Origin: Priapulus caudatus
Taxonomy: Eukaryota > Priapulida > Priapulimorpha > Priapulimorphida > Priapulidae
Length of the DNA stretch: 24,264 nucleotides
NCBI RefSeq assembly: GCF_000485595.1
Contig: NW_014577129.1
Location: 560,128-584,391, forward strand
Reading direction: 5' to 3'
The notes under the pieces were generated by a model. That model was not told the origin of the DNA. It made no database searches and saw only the letters and a program-made list of their open reading frames with translations. The translations under genes were made by a program, and so were the position numbers. Below are positions 9,962 through 20,070 of this stretch, one piece after another. How positions within the stretch are numbered: the stretch's first letter is position 1; every line of letters starts with the position of its first letter.

Positions 9962-10125
9962 CCGTTATAGTTATCGTTATCGTTATCGTTATCGTTATCG
10001 TTATCATTATCGTTATCGTTATCCTTATCGTTATCCTTATCGTTATCGTTATCGTTATCGTTATCATTATCGTTATTGTTATTGTTATCGTTATCGTTAT
10101 TGTTATTGTTATCGTTATTGTTGTG
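9541..10125. repeat. Hexanucleotide array (GTTRTY)n in homogenised blocks, ~580 bp
   Basis: A six-base period runs with few phase breaks, in successive blocks. These are GTTATT (9634-9704), GTTATC (9712-9738), GTTGTC (9752-9965 with breaks), GTTATC with some GTTATT (9965-10120). The variants differ only by A/G at position 4 and C/T at position 6. The array is open in several frames on both strands (VIVI, LSLS, TITI), which is a repeat artefact. Confidence 0.95.
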
Positions 10126-10769
10126 AGTGTGGTGATAGCGGTAGTGCTGGTGGCGATAGTGTGGCCATGACGCCGATGCTGAGGTTGATGGAGATTGCTT
10201 TTGATTACTACCCTTTCTCGAAAGCCATCGCGACTTTCTCGAAGACCCCGCAATCACATCTCTTGACGTTGGAATAAGATTAGGCTGAACAACCTTATTC
10301 ACACAATCTTACGTACCGGTACATGCATGGTTACACGTAACCATGACGCCGTGACGCGAACACAGAGTTATATCGCGGTTTCCGGCGAAAATTTCGCATG
10401 ACATTCAAACATAAAGCCGGTGAAAATTGAACTGCTCAAATCCGTTATGAATTGTTGGCAGAAATACGAGAGACAAGTCAGTATATACGTACTCAGCTGG
10501 ACATCATATCATCACTACAGGCTGTCCACGAAACCGAAATGTCATCTCGCACGTTATTATTTGGCGAGCAGCCTTTAGTCAATGCTCGCGGATCGACTAA
10601 CTACACTGGGCTTAATTAGACGAAGTTGCGGTTGAACCTTCGCGAACGGAATAAATGTATACAGACCGAGCTAGACAAATGCGTTGTACAAAATTAGCTG
10701 TGCGAAAAAAACAGGGAGGTGAGCCCCTAGCTGACGTCTCAGCGTGGATCATCCGCGAGAGACTACGAC
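10126..10769. other. Non-coding intronic stretch
   Basis: About 640 bp without a recognised gene. It contains a perfect 9-bp inverted repeat catggttac-ac-gtaaccatg near 10326-10345. Confidence 0.5.
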
Positions 10770-10824
10770 AAAGAAGAAGAAGAAGAAGAAGAAGAAGAAG
10801 AAGAAGAAGAAGAAGAAGAAGAAG
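10770..10824. repeat. (AAG)n trinucleotide microsatellite
   Basis: Eighteen perfect AAG units. Confidence 0.98.
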
Positions 10825-11821
10825 CTGTGCAATAGCATAAGAACGAACGGACGTATGTGTAGATTCGTCATTAAATTGTACAAGATTCGATTTAGATACC
10901 GACGATTATGCATGAATAGAAGCATTGAGTAGAGACTTGTGCGCCGTGTCCTCGTGAGCAATATACTTTATGGATATGTACATGCATTGTGATTGATCGG
11001 TTCGGCGTTACATCCCAGGTGATTACGATGCTTTAATAGACCGACGGACAGCCTCAAGCCAACGCATATATATATATATATATATACTGCGAGGGGATGA
11101 GAAGCTCGCTTGTGATTATATATGGCGCTATTGAATCCATGGGTTCCTCATTGATAACAACTCGCGCCAACGTACAATACCGACATGGATTGTCCGGCGT
11201 TTCTTCGGCGTGGATCGAGGAGGTTGTTTTCCGTACTCGTCACACTTCTATACCCTCCAGGATATTCATCTTTAACTATAGCAGCTACGACGATTACGCT
11301 TCTATCGTTACGACGTCATCGGCGTGGAAACAGACGCACAGGTCTCCACGTGGGTGTTATTCGCCCAGCTTTGCATTCGATGCGAAAACTTTCATTCCGC
11401 CGCGCCGTATATATATTGACTTCGGCGACAGCCGGGGGGGGGGTCGCTGGCAGCGGGCCGGTAATCGTGCGTGCACTCACGCAGCGGGATGCAGTGCGAC
11501 AGAGAGATTCGCGAACGCAGGCGGGCGGGCGTAACACGCATAGCGCGTGCACACGCGTAACCACATGCATCTGACGCGTTTAACGGGGGAATTTCGGCAA
11601 ATACACGTACAATGCACGCGAAGTCTGGTAAAACGTACATGGGACAAGAAATCGTGTGCTGTCCAATGTCGCTTCGTCTGACGAACACGGTTGACTCGGA
11701 AAAACAGCAAAATAAAAATGAATTTTTTGGAGAGGACAAATGTTGGAGATAAGCGGCAGATGGCCTCACATACGCATGCGCACCGAAGCGATGACGAGCA
11801 GTAAGAGAAGTTCATGATGAA
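10825..11821. other. Non-coding intronic stretch
   Basis: About 1 kb. A short (AT)n lies at 11067-11087 and a poly-G run near 11434-11443. A frame of 145 codons on + at 11097-11534 and overlapping frames on both strands show no conserved motif. They are most easily explained by the local GC content. Confidence 0.5.
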
Positions 11822-11822
11822 A

Positions 11823-11918
11823 GCTCAGTCACCGACTAACGGATACACAGACTGGACGCAACGCCAAAATAGTGTTATGGAATTGAATGGTGGCGCCGCC
11901 TAGCGAATGAAGCGGTAC
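11823..11918 (+). repeat. Dispersed repeat, copy 1 (inverted partner at 16101-16198)
   Basis: Shares gactaacggatacacagact, gaatggtggcgccgcc-like and gcgaatgaagcggt strings with the reverse complement of 16101-16198, in the same order over about 95 bp. Family unknown. Confidence 0.75.
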
Positions 11919-12039
11919 ACTAAAAATCTGGCTGTGGTGACACACCGTGCGTGCCATCTCGCCCCCGCCTACGTATCACTCGCGCCTTATGACTGTGAAT
12001 GCCTGCATGCCCGACGGAACCTGTATATCAGTAACACCA

Positions 12040-12120
12040 GCAAAACGAGATCATAAGATCATCGCTCACATTAATAACGATTAGTAAAATATATATATAT
12101 GATGTAGTCGTAGCGATATC
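12040..12120 (+). repeat. Dispersed AT-bearing repeat, copy 1 (direct partner at 13592-13675)
   Basis: Both copies read agcaaaacga, agatcat, agatcatcgc, acattaa or acatgaa, tacgattagtata or aacgattagtaaa, then AT-rich sequence and tgtagtc. They lie about 1.55 kb apart in direct orientation. Confidence 0.65.
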
Positions 12121-12175
12121 TGGAGCGGTTTTAGCCTTGTTACGAACGGCACTTGAAGTCTCACTAAAAAAAAAT

Positions 12176-12520
12176 AATGGTAACTAAACAAAATCGTCAT
12201 TGACTCGTACGAGGCGCAAGATGCTAATACAATGTTTCTCACTCACTCTCTATTGCGCCGAAATTAATGCCGAAAGATTTACCCGGTACATTGTTCTTTG
12301 GTTGAGAGATATAGTCCGTGCTCGCTCGCCATCAAGACTGGAAATGCAAGCAAACACGATGATAGCTAAGAAGGAAGATCTCTCACAGGCAATTAAATCG
12401 TTTTCAATAAAATACTAATGGTAACTCAACCGAAATGTATTTATCACCAGAAGTCCGTAATGTTTTTCTGACTCTCTTTCGCCTATTATTGCCGACAATT
12501 TTCTTAAAATGCCGTACAAT
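12176..12520 (+). repeat. Diverged 241-bp tandem duplication
   Basis: aatggtaactmaamcraaat begins at 12176 and again at 12417. It is followed in each by a matching series: aatgtttctcactcactctc versus aatgtttttctgactctctt, then attgccg. It is recognisable for about 100 bp of each unit, so it is old. Confidence 0.55.
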
Positions 12521-12769
12521 GTTCCTCTGTAACACACATGTACACGCGCACGCTGCCGCACAGGGCGCACACACACACCACACACACCACACACACAGGC
12601 GCCACAACAACACAAACTACAGCATGGCCGTTCAGACATCATATTCTATATACCTCTAGATAGTAATATATGTTACTCACGGATACCGGCGTTGCCCGGG
12701 CAATCAGTTGGTGTATCAGTTTGATGTACCGCTTGTTGAATGGAAAATACCCTCGCGCAAAAATCCAAC

Positions 12770-13132
12770 TATCTATCATCATGCATCCTCATCCTCCATC
12801 CATCCATTTTATATCTCCATCTCTCATTGCATCTCATCCCATCTCCATCGCACTCGCCTATCATTCCCATCCGCTTCCTCGCTTATCCTCCCATCCCAGC
12901 GGGCTATCCCATCCACTCCCATTTCATCGCATCCATCGCATCCCATGTCATCCCATGCCATGCTATGCCATGCTCAGTGCCATGCTATGCATGGCATGGC
13001 ATGCCATGCTATGGGCCTATGCCATCTCCATTCCTCCATCTTATCGCTACCGCTCCCATCCATTGTACCCATGCCTATCCCCATTCCATCATGCCATCGC
13101 ATGGCACCATCCCTCTCATCCATCCCATCCAA
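12770..13132. repeat. CATCC/CATCCC-type satellite with a CATGC palindromic core
   Basis: Five- and six-base ATCCC/CATCC/CATCT units dominate for about 360 bp. In the centre (12955-13020) they change to CCATGCTATGCCATGC and ATGGCATGG words that are largely self-complementary. The three overlapping + frames of about 140-155 codons are repeat translations. Confidence 0.9.
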
Positions 13133-13237
13133 CGTAAAAATAATAAGAAATCAAACTAATACAGATTAAAAATATAAAAATAAAATTACTAATATTAACG
13201 GGTAGGTAAGGGAAGAAAAGGAAAAAAGAGAATAAGT

Positions 13238-13312
13238 TCCCCAGCCTGGGACTCGAAACCGGAATCACGTGTTGGAACGGTGTTCTGGATTATGCCACTT
13301 GCCTTTAAGGAT
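13238..13312 (-). ncRNA. Possible degenerate tRNA-derived SINE head
   Basis: On the minus strand, tggcataatccag resembles a pol III A box. About 37 nt later, ggtttcgagtccc resembles a B box. The sequence then runs into T-rich stretches (ttttttcc at about 13221-13228). Acceptor-stem pairing is poor and the box spacing is shorter than in a real tRNA, so this is at best a SINE head or a chance match. Confidence 0.35.
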
Positions 13313-13591
13313 ATACACTATGAATTTAAGCGTACGTGATTGTTAATCTGTACGCGGCCGCCATCTATTGATGAATAAATTTTTATCATTTTTTAACTTT
13401 TTTATTTTTTTTAAATTTTGTTTCAGCAGAACACCCTCCAAGTACGTGCTTGGATTCTGACAATATTTATGTTACTCTAGGGTCTGCGGAGTTCTCTAGT
13501 TGTCGGCAAGTACTGGACTATTCGGGCTCTCTCTTCTCTTCTCTGAAAATTTTATATATATATATATATATATATTACGGGCTGCAAACAG

Positions 13592-13675
13592 TAGCAAAAC
13601 GAAGATCATCAGATCATCGCGTACATGAATTACGATTAGTATAGCTAATATTTTGTATCGTGTAGTCTACGCATC
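13592..13675 (+). repeat. Dispersed AT-bearing repeat, copy 2
   Basis: Direct partner of 12040-12120. It is preceded here by a short (TA)n run at 13554-13575. Confidence 0.6.
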
Positions 13676-13847
13676 ATACTGTATAAGGTCTGACGGTAGC
13701 TGCTCACGCATCTTGTTTCTATTTCAGTACTTGCATACCTATTATTCTGTTTGTGTTTTCCATTCATGGAGTATTGTTTCTATTCAACGTTACACTTAAT
13801 TATATTTCTATTGTAGTTTGAAGGACTGGCTTTCCATAGCTACATCA

Positions 13848-14003
13848 GGCCGGCGTAGCCAGGGGGTTCGGCGAGGGTTCGAAGCGAACCCCCCCGAGCC
13901 CCGCCAAACTTAAGAATTAAAACCACCCACAAACCAAAACGCTACCCAAACCAAAATTCATTGAAAAACGACCCCCTCCCCCAATATAAGCTGGCGTACG
14001 GGC
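13848..14003 (+). mobile_element. 156-bp MITE, copy 1
   Basis: Starts ggccggcgtagccagg and ends ctggcgtacgggc, so the termini are inverted repeats of the form GCCCGTAGCCAG. The interior has gaacccccccgagccccgcc, aaaccaaaac and attcattgaaaaacga. The same element, of equal length and orientation, is at 15779-15934. Confidence 0.85.
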
Positions 14004-15778
14004 ATGGCCTGTAGCATAGTATACGTGTGCGCATTACGCATTTGTTGATCTGTTATGTGTGTATTGTGCATTAGTCCTGTGTACGGTGTGGATGACTGTT
14101 TTGCATGTAAAAATAAGTGTACAACGTTTAATAGAGCAAAATCTACTTGAAGACACATTTGACGTTCTAAAGGATTCGGATGTATAATTAAACTCCAGTC
14201 CAAATAATTATACTTAAGCGTAGAAGTTTTAATGTTCCATGTTACAATCCAACGNNNNNNNNNNAGTAAAGCTCAATACTTGCACAGGAGACTATAGGCT
14301 ACAACGACATGTGTCTATCAGGTATCCAGAATTTTAGAATTTAATCATCTGTAAATTCACATTCCGCGCGCATATATTTGCTAATATAATTGACTAATCG
14401 TTTCGTCAATAAACTCAATATTCAGCAGATATGGGGCGTGTCCGGAATCAAGCGGTAAGCCGGCGAATCATTTGCCCATAATATAATTCTAGCATATATT
14501 ATCCCAGAATATAGCGTTTTTCAAGCTTTCCCACAGAGCATGATAGGTACTAGCATTTGATCACGTCTTGCAATGCTTATATACCTGTCTTGCAACATAA
14601 TAAATTCGCTTAGGACCAGGCAAATGACAGATGCAGTGGACTCACTGACTGCTGTTGCCACGAACAGAGACTGTACTTATGATGTTTAATTTATATGTAA
14701 TCATAATATCAATGTAAACTAATACAAGATACGAATTTTGTGAAGCTAAGCAGGTTAAAAGTTAGGGAAAACACTTACTTTGGTTTGGTGACTGTGTAAT
14801 TCTAGCTGCCCTTTGTTCTTCGTAAATAATACCAGTTAAAACCGATGATGCAATTTCGTTAAATCAATACACCACATCACATGACAGCATGTAATGATCA
14901 TGCTACATAGACTTCGGGAAAGTGGATCTTGCCAGCTAAGAAGAAGCCGACATTGACGGGTTAAAAGACAGGTCAATGCAAATATCTGCTAATTTGCGAG
15001 AATCAATTTGAGGGCATCTCAATTTATGTGATCCAGCTGACAAGGGTTAAAATCACTGCCCTGCCTTTCGTGAAATGTGATATGCTGTTTACCTATGGTT
15101 TAAAAACTTATCAACCTATTATTAGTATGGAAATTTAGTAAAAATACATTGCTTTCTCTGCTTTCTCGGCGTCGTGACTCATGTGTGGCTCGTTACTTAT
15201 ACCAATGTAACCAAGTGATCTTTGATTTACATGAAAGTATACATACAACAGAAAAATGACGCGTTGAGAAATTATTCACTGCTGGGGCCACTGAAGTATA
15301 TCATCTCATTGTATGACGCCATATCAAAGCCACTAAAGACCACACACATGCTGAATTAATTATTGTTAATAAAAAATTCAAACTGTCTGGTATTTTAGCA
15401 CTTATTTTTATTCATAATTTCCTTCACCGCGCATCCCTTCCCCCTTTATTCAAAAAACACAACGGCCAACCGTCAAAACATTTAAGAGGCTAAGAAATAA
15501 TTGCAGTTCTATCTTCTGATAGAAGCTCCAGTAACCCTCTGCCCACTCCGAACTTAGAAACAAGCAGACATTCGCTAAATTCGCTTGAAGCTCCAGCACT
15601 TGTGATTAAGCTCTCTTACCAATAAATGTTCGATTAATGGTATCTTGATCGCTACAAAATCTATGCGAAATTTATATCGTCCTTTATTATTAATTATCTG
15701 TTGTAGAAAAAACCAAACCATCTCACAAATACCGGCTCACTCAAGACTTGGATAAAATAAACTACAGACTTGCTACAG
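14004..15778. other. AT-rich stretch with assembly gap; no gene seen
   Basis: Contains ten N at 14255-14264, a scaffold join of unknown true size. The remainder is AT-rich with no recognised coding or RNA feature. Nicotinic-receptor exons could be missing at the gap. Confidence 0.6.
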
Positions 15779-15934
15779 GCCCGTAGCCAGGCGGGGGTCG
15801 GGGGCGTTTCGAACGAACCCCCCCCCCCCCCGATGCCCCCCAAACCAAAATTAAAACCCCCAAAAACCAAAACCCTAACCCAAACCAAAATTCATTGAAA
15901 AACGAACCCCCCCCCATATAAGCTGGCGACGGGC
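15779..15934 (+). mobile_element. 156-bp MITE, copy 2
   Basis: Begins gcccgtagccaggcg and ends ctggcgacgggc, a terminal inverted repeat of about 12 bp. The interior runs of C, the aaaccaaaac words and attcattgaaaaacga match copy 1. The C run is longer here. No target duplication is evident to me. Confidence 0.87.
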
Positions 15935-16100
15935 ACTGGAACTGTTAAGCGGCAACCCCGCAAGGGTAAACCAGTCTGCACATTACCGCATTGGTGACTA
16001 TCTTGACGCACGATTAGTCAATATATTAGCAAATATATGCGTACCGTAATCTCCCGTACCGGCTTGAATATAGACACCCCTGATGCCATTTCGAGTAGTT

Positions 16101-16198
16101 GACCGCTTCATTCGCCAGGGGCAGCACCATCGAAACGCTTAACAAGCAGGGTATACGAAGTGTCCAGTCTGTGTATCCGTTAGTCTGCGGCTCAGTGT
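16101..16198 (-). repeat. Dispersed repeat, copy 2 (reverse complement of 11823-11918)
   Basis: Contains gaccgcttcattcgcc, then agtctgtgtatccgttagtc. These are the complement of the strings in copy 1, in mirrored order. Confidence 0.75.
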
Positions 16199-17053
16199 CT
16201 GAAATCACACGCTTCTGTTTCAATTTGACCGTCTGTTTTCATCTCACACGCGCTTCTCGTTGCGGGGAAACGACACGCCCAGACACTTTGCAAATGACCT
16301 GTCGTCGGGATGGCCCCGTTCTATTCAATCGATGACAGAACGGCGAAAAATTTGCACATATCGTAGAACCCCCCCTCCCGAAACGCGGATTCCTCGAAAC
16401 GCTGAAACGCGACGAGCTCGCGACCGCCCGATCTTCAGAGAACGCTGGGCATGTCAGACAAATATCGATAAGATCGATATAAACAATAAGATTTTGTGGA
16501 TACGCTTCTTATGCCTTAGCTATACATGTCGAAAGTACTCCTATATAAAGTGGAGTCGGCGGATGGGCGCACGCCTTAATATCATATACAAACAAACACG
16601 CGACAACATATTTCATGATGTTTGTAAAAATAATTCAACAGCTTCGTGGCCAAGTTGGTTCAGATGTAACAAAGAGAAGAGAATCGATTCGCAAAAGAGG
16701 ATCCTTTGCATTTGCAGCTATAGCTTGTCAGCCGCAACGAAGACAACCAGACGATAGTTCACCTCGCATCACGCCCTCCTCTTTAGTATCACTTCACTCA
16801 CTCATAGTACTATGGCAGACTGGCTATGGTCTATAGCTACAACGGGTGCAACAAATATCCGCCATCCTTTGGCATGTTGCGACGCGCGTGTTTGCGACAG
16901 ACGGAAAACCGCGAGATCTCGCGTGAGCTGTCGCGACGTGAGGTAAACGTAATATAGAATCCGGTATAATGCATTTCTACATATGCGATCCTCCGGCTAC
17001 AGCTATTTTTAGCTGCATGCTGCATCCTATGAAAGACGTGCTTTAGGAAACTG
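16199..17053. other. Non-coding intronic stretch
   Basis: About 850 bp. A 165-codon frame at 16260-16757 has no recognisable domain or codon bias and is treated as chance. Confidence 0.5.
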
Positions 17054-17296
17054 TCTATAGGTACTACACTGGGAAATCATTTTCCATAGGCGGCCATACT
17101 TATGAAAAAATTCCCATAAATCAGCAGAATTTTTCGAAAGATTCTAGTTTCTGAAATTAACAATTGCAAAGAGTTCTAACCCTTTCTAATAAGAAATACA
17201 GAATTCAAGCGCACGCATACAATGAAATACGATCTCATTCTTAATAGCTCCTGTCCCAGCGCTCATTGGTTGATTTCCCACCGTAGTACCTATAGA
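17054..17296. mobile_element. 243-bp TIR element (MITE-like)
   Basis: Left end tctataggtactacactggg plus aaatca at 17054-17079. It matches the reverse complement of 17271-17296 at 24 of 26 positions. The interior is AT-rich and non-coding. Confidence 0.8.
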
Positions 17297-17374
17297 GGGT
17301 TCCGCGACTTGCACTAAAAATAGCAATATTACCTACAATCCCGTGCTGCCGACCATATCGGTTCCAAAAAAAGC

Positions 17375-17754
17375 GAACACGTGTTGCGTGTAATCTGCCG
17401 ATCTGCACAATCAACCGATTTTACATTGACTATAGTGTTATTATTGCAATAGATATTAGCAGTAAGTGGATCTCGATTTTGCCAGGTTGCCATTGGTTAT
17501 ATCAGCTGGTTTTGGTGTGCTAGAATTCGAGATGATTGTGCAGACCCGGTTAATGGGCGCCGGTTTTACAGGGTGTTGCAGGCAGGTATTCAGCGTGGGT
17601 TGTGTTAATTGCTAGTTCGATGATTGCACAGGCTCGGTTTTGCAAGCAGGTTTACCATCGTGGGTTTTAGGTGCTCGAGTTCAATGACGCTGCCACACAG
17701 TCGGCAGATTCGTAGATTGAGCAGATCGGAAGATTGCACGCAACACATATGTTC
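17375..17754. mobile_element. 380-bp TIR element with internal direct repeats
   Basis: The left terminus gaacacgtgttgcgtgtaat plus ctgccgatctgc (17375-17406) is the near-complement of 17721-17754 (one 2-bp indel and a few mismatches). Inside, a unit of about 80 bp containing gatgattgyrcagrcycggtt and gcaggyagtt-like words is repeated about twice at 17530-17690. There is no coding capacity. Confidence 0.78.
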
Positions 17755-18129
17755 ATAGACTTGAGTTTGTTTACATCGTGAGAGTTCAGAAATTTCACCG
17801 ATTTTACTGCATCTACTCTAGCTATCAAACGCAGCTTTTTATAATAGCTAGTGTATGCACGTTTGTCGACTGTCTGTAGTGTAGGCTACATGGACAGTCT
17901 GCTAGCGCAGCACACGCGCACCGCAAAAAACACGAGCGTAACATTTTCACCCGCGCGGAAAAATTACGATATTATAATTTTACGCGACACGGTTGCGATA
18001 GCGTTCCTGGTTAAAAGATGAATCGGCTTTAATGAATGAGAAGGGGAGAGCGCGAAACTTAACTAGTGTGTGTATTATCAGGAGCTAATAATGCATGTAT
18101 GCATGTATCTATTATTAACTCTTGGTTTT

Positions 18130-18219
18130 ATGTGCATGTTCATGCATGCATTTGTGCATCTGTGTGTGCGTGCATGTGTGTGCTCGTGTGCGTATGTGTG
18201 CGTGCGTGTGCGCGCGCGC

Positions 18220-18250
<31 letters not shown>

Positions 18251-18262
18251 TGTGTATGCGGG
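18130..18262. repeat. GTGC/GT microsatellite
   Basis: Interrupted GTGT, GTGCGTGC and GCGCGCGC runs, preceded by ATGCATGTATGCATGT words. Confidence 0.92.
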
Positions 18263-18660
18263 CGCACTTGCACTTTGCACTACGTACGTTCAAGGCCTGT
18301 AATATCATGCTCGGACAGAAATATCTTCTCTAGATGTACGCTATGATGTCGACCGAACTAAACACTACACGTAGAGTCGCCGCTTTACACTTTCATACGT
18401 GAGATAGTATACGAGAGAGTATATCCGATATGGCTTGGCAGAACAAGTTAGCAAATGTTTTTCGTGACACATCATTTACCTTCACACTTTATCGCTTTGT
18501 GTGAAAACACCGAGAAACCGTGCGATCCGACTATAGCTTTAAAATGGTTAATCATTTTCTCCAGAGTGTAATCTGCAAAACCCCGCAATGTTAATAATGT
18601 ATAGCGAACTTTTATGGAGAGGGCAGTCAGGCTACCACATTTGTTCGCTTATCGTTTGAC
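18263..18660. other. Non-coding intronic stretch
   Basis: About 400 bp with no recognised gene or repeat. Confidence 0.5.
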
Positions 18661-18661
18661 A

Positions 18662-19165
18662 TCCGTGTCCCTGTCTTTGTTAGGCTCTGTATCTATAGTT
18701 AATTCACGGTTGGCATACTCCCATTTCGCCTACGGCAAAATTCCCATTTCGCCTACAGCAAAATTCCCAGTTGGCCTACACCCATATCGTCTACTCCCAA
18801 TTCGTATACGCTCAAAATCTATCCCATTCCCATTTCGTCTACGATCGGGTTCACTAAATAATCATTTAGAACTAATAAAATATGGTTTTGATTGGCACAC
18901 GTACATAGGATAGACTACAGAAACCAGAAGAAAACATAGGTACAAATAATGAGAACACAACTTGACAAAAATAGTTCTGAGAGTAGACGAAGTGGGAGTA
19001 GGCGAAACGTGAATATTGCCGATTCGGAGAGTAGACGAAATGGGAGTAGGCGAAATGGGACGTAGGCGAAATGGGTGTAGGCGAAAAGGGAGTAGGTCAA
19101 CTGGGATGTTACCTTTACGGTATCTATGTCCGTGTCTGTGTCCGTGTCTGTGTTAGGGTCTGTAT
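18662..19165. mobile_element. Fold-back element with inverted 15-bp repeat arrays
   Basis: The left array at 18714-18846 carries units like cccatttcgcctacg on the plus strand. The right array at 18977-19110 carries the complement, gggagtaggcgaaat, in 15-bp register. The AT-rich spacer between them is about 130 bp. Outside the arrays, ccgtgtcyctgtcttt-like and ttaggctctgtatctat text (18665-18700) recurs as a direct copy at 19125-19165. This suggests a target-site or nested-repeat relationship. Confidence 0.82.
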
Positions 19166-19190
19166 CTATGTAATATATATATATATATAT

Positions 19191-19545
19191 GGATTAAGTC
19201 TTTTACATCACCTACCTCCACCCAGTACGCTTACATATCGGACCAAAAACGTCACACCATATTGATTAATTATGTGATTAGTAATTAAGTTATTACAATT
19301 AACCTATGTGTTACTGCGCGTAATTACGCAGGTTATGAATGTGTAGTTGGCTAGCTAATTTTGATTCAGAGCAACTCTACATTGCGTTAATGAGACATAC
19401 AGAATACCTTGTATACACGCCTAAGCTGGATTCTAGGTAAGCCCACCAACCTGAAACCGAATTAACACGTAACAAACTCGCCTTATAAAATACCGTTTAC
19501 GTTTGGATTCCTCTGAGTAACCAACCAACGACTATCGCACGCACG
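19191..19545. other. Non-coding intronic stretch
   Basis: About 350 bp, AT-rich, with no recognised gene. It is preceded by a short (AT)n run at 19169-19190. Confidence 0.5.
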
Positions 19546-19619
19546 CCGCTGTGCACAAACAGAAAATATAAAGTGGATTGAAAAGAGGAGTCTTTATATT
19601 TGTTGTTTGTGCAAAGCGG
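19546..19619. ncRNA. 74-nt microRNA-precursor-like hairpin (candidate)
   Basis: Arms 19546-19573 and 19592-19619 are 28 nt each. They pair with 25 Watson-Crick pairs, one G-U and two mismatches, closing an 18-nt loop. Length, loop size and near-continuous pairing are what animal pre-miRNAs look like. It is intronic in the putative receptor gene. I do not recognise the arm sequence as a known miRNA. The alternative is two abutting inverted mobile-element ends. The strand cannot be decided from the sequence. Confidence 0.4.
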
Positions 19620-20009
19620 AAGCGGTGTACTTGTGTGTTGCAGAGGAGCATTTGAACGGCATTTACAGGAAGCTATCGGTAATACTAGGCGAAAGAGAGT
19701 AGAGAAACTTTAAGACTTTGGTAGTAAATACATTTCGCGTCTATTCACGATAATTTTATTATTAAAACGTTCCAAGTGCCTGTGGTCCGCATCCGTTATG
19801 CCCGATTTTCTCTTACACCGTAACGTGTTTCCATGTGTTTAATGTGTTTCCATGTTCGCGTTTATATCTATGACACCGCGGACATTGGCGGGTAATTATG
19901 AGATTAGGCCTGGAGTCGGGAGATTACAACATAATGGAACATTAATAGCTTAGCACGAAACCGCTACCCCGTGGAGGCAGGCGCTCTAGCGATGCGGCAT
20001 CGGTTATTT
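19620..20009. other. Non-coding intronic stretch
   Basis: About 390 bp with no recognised gene. A direct gtgtttccatg duplication lies near 19827-19853. Confidence 0.45.
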
Positions 20010-20070
20010 CAGGAGTGTCATAATATAGATGATATTATGTTCGTATAGATGATACAAAATGACACTCCTG
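20010..20070. repeat. Inverted repeat with perfect 12-bp arms
   Basis: caggagtgtcat at 20010-20021 pairs with atgacactcctg at 20059-20070 around a 37-nt loop. The loop contains two copies of tatagatgata. The word ggttattt flanks both sides (20002-20009 and 20070-20077), which looks like an 8-bp target duplication. Confidence 0.75.

Noticed and set aside
9522-10302. Frames of 140-243 codons on both strands
   Set aside because: They are translations of the hexanucleotide array (VIVI, TITI, NDND).
11097-11534. 145-codon plus-strand frame
   Set aside because: No recognisable domain, and competing frames on the other strand of similar length. Chance is sufficient.
14738-14760. gaagctaagcagg resembles the 5S rRNA internal promoter
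   Set aside because: Only about 13 bases match and the rest of 5S rRNA is absent on either side.
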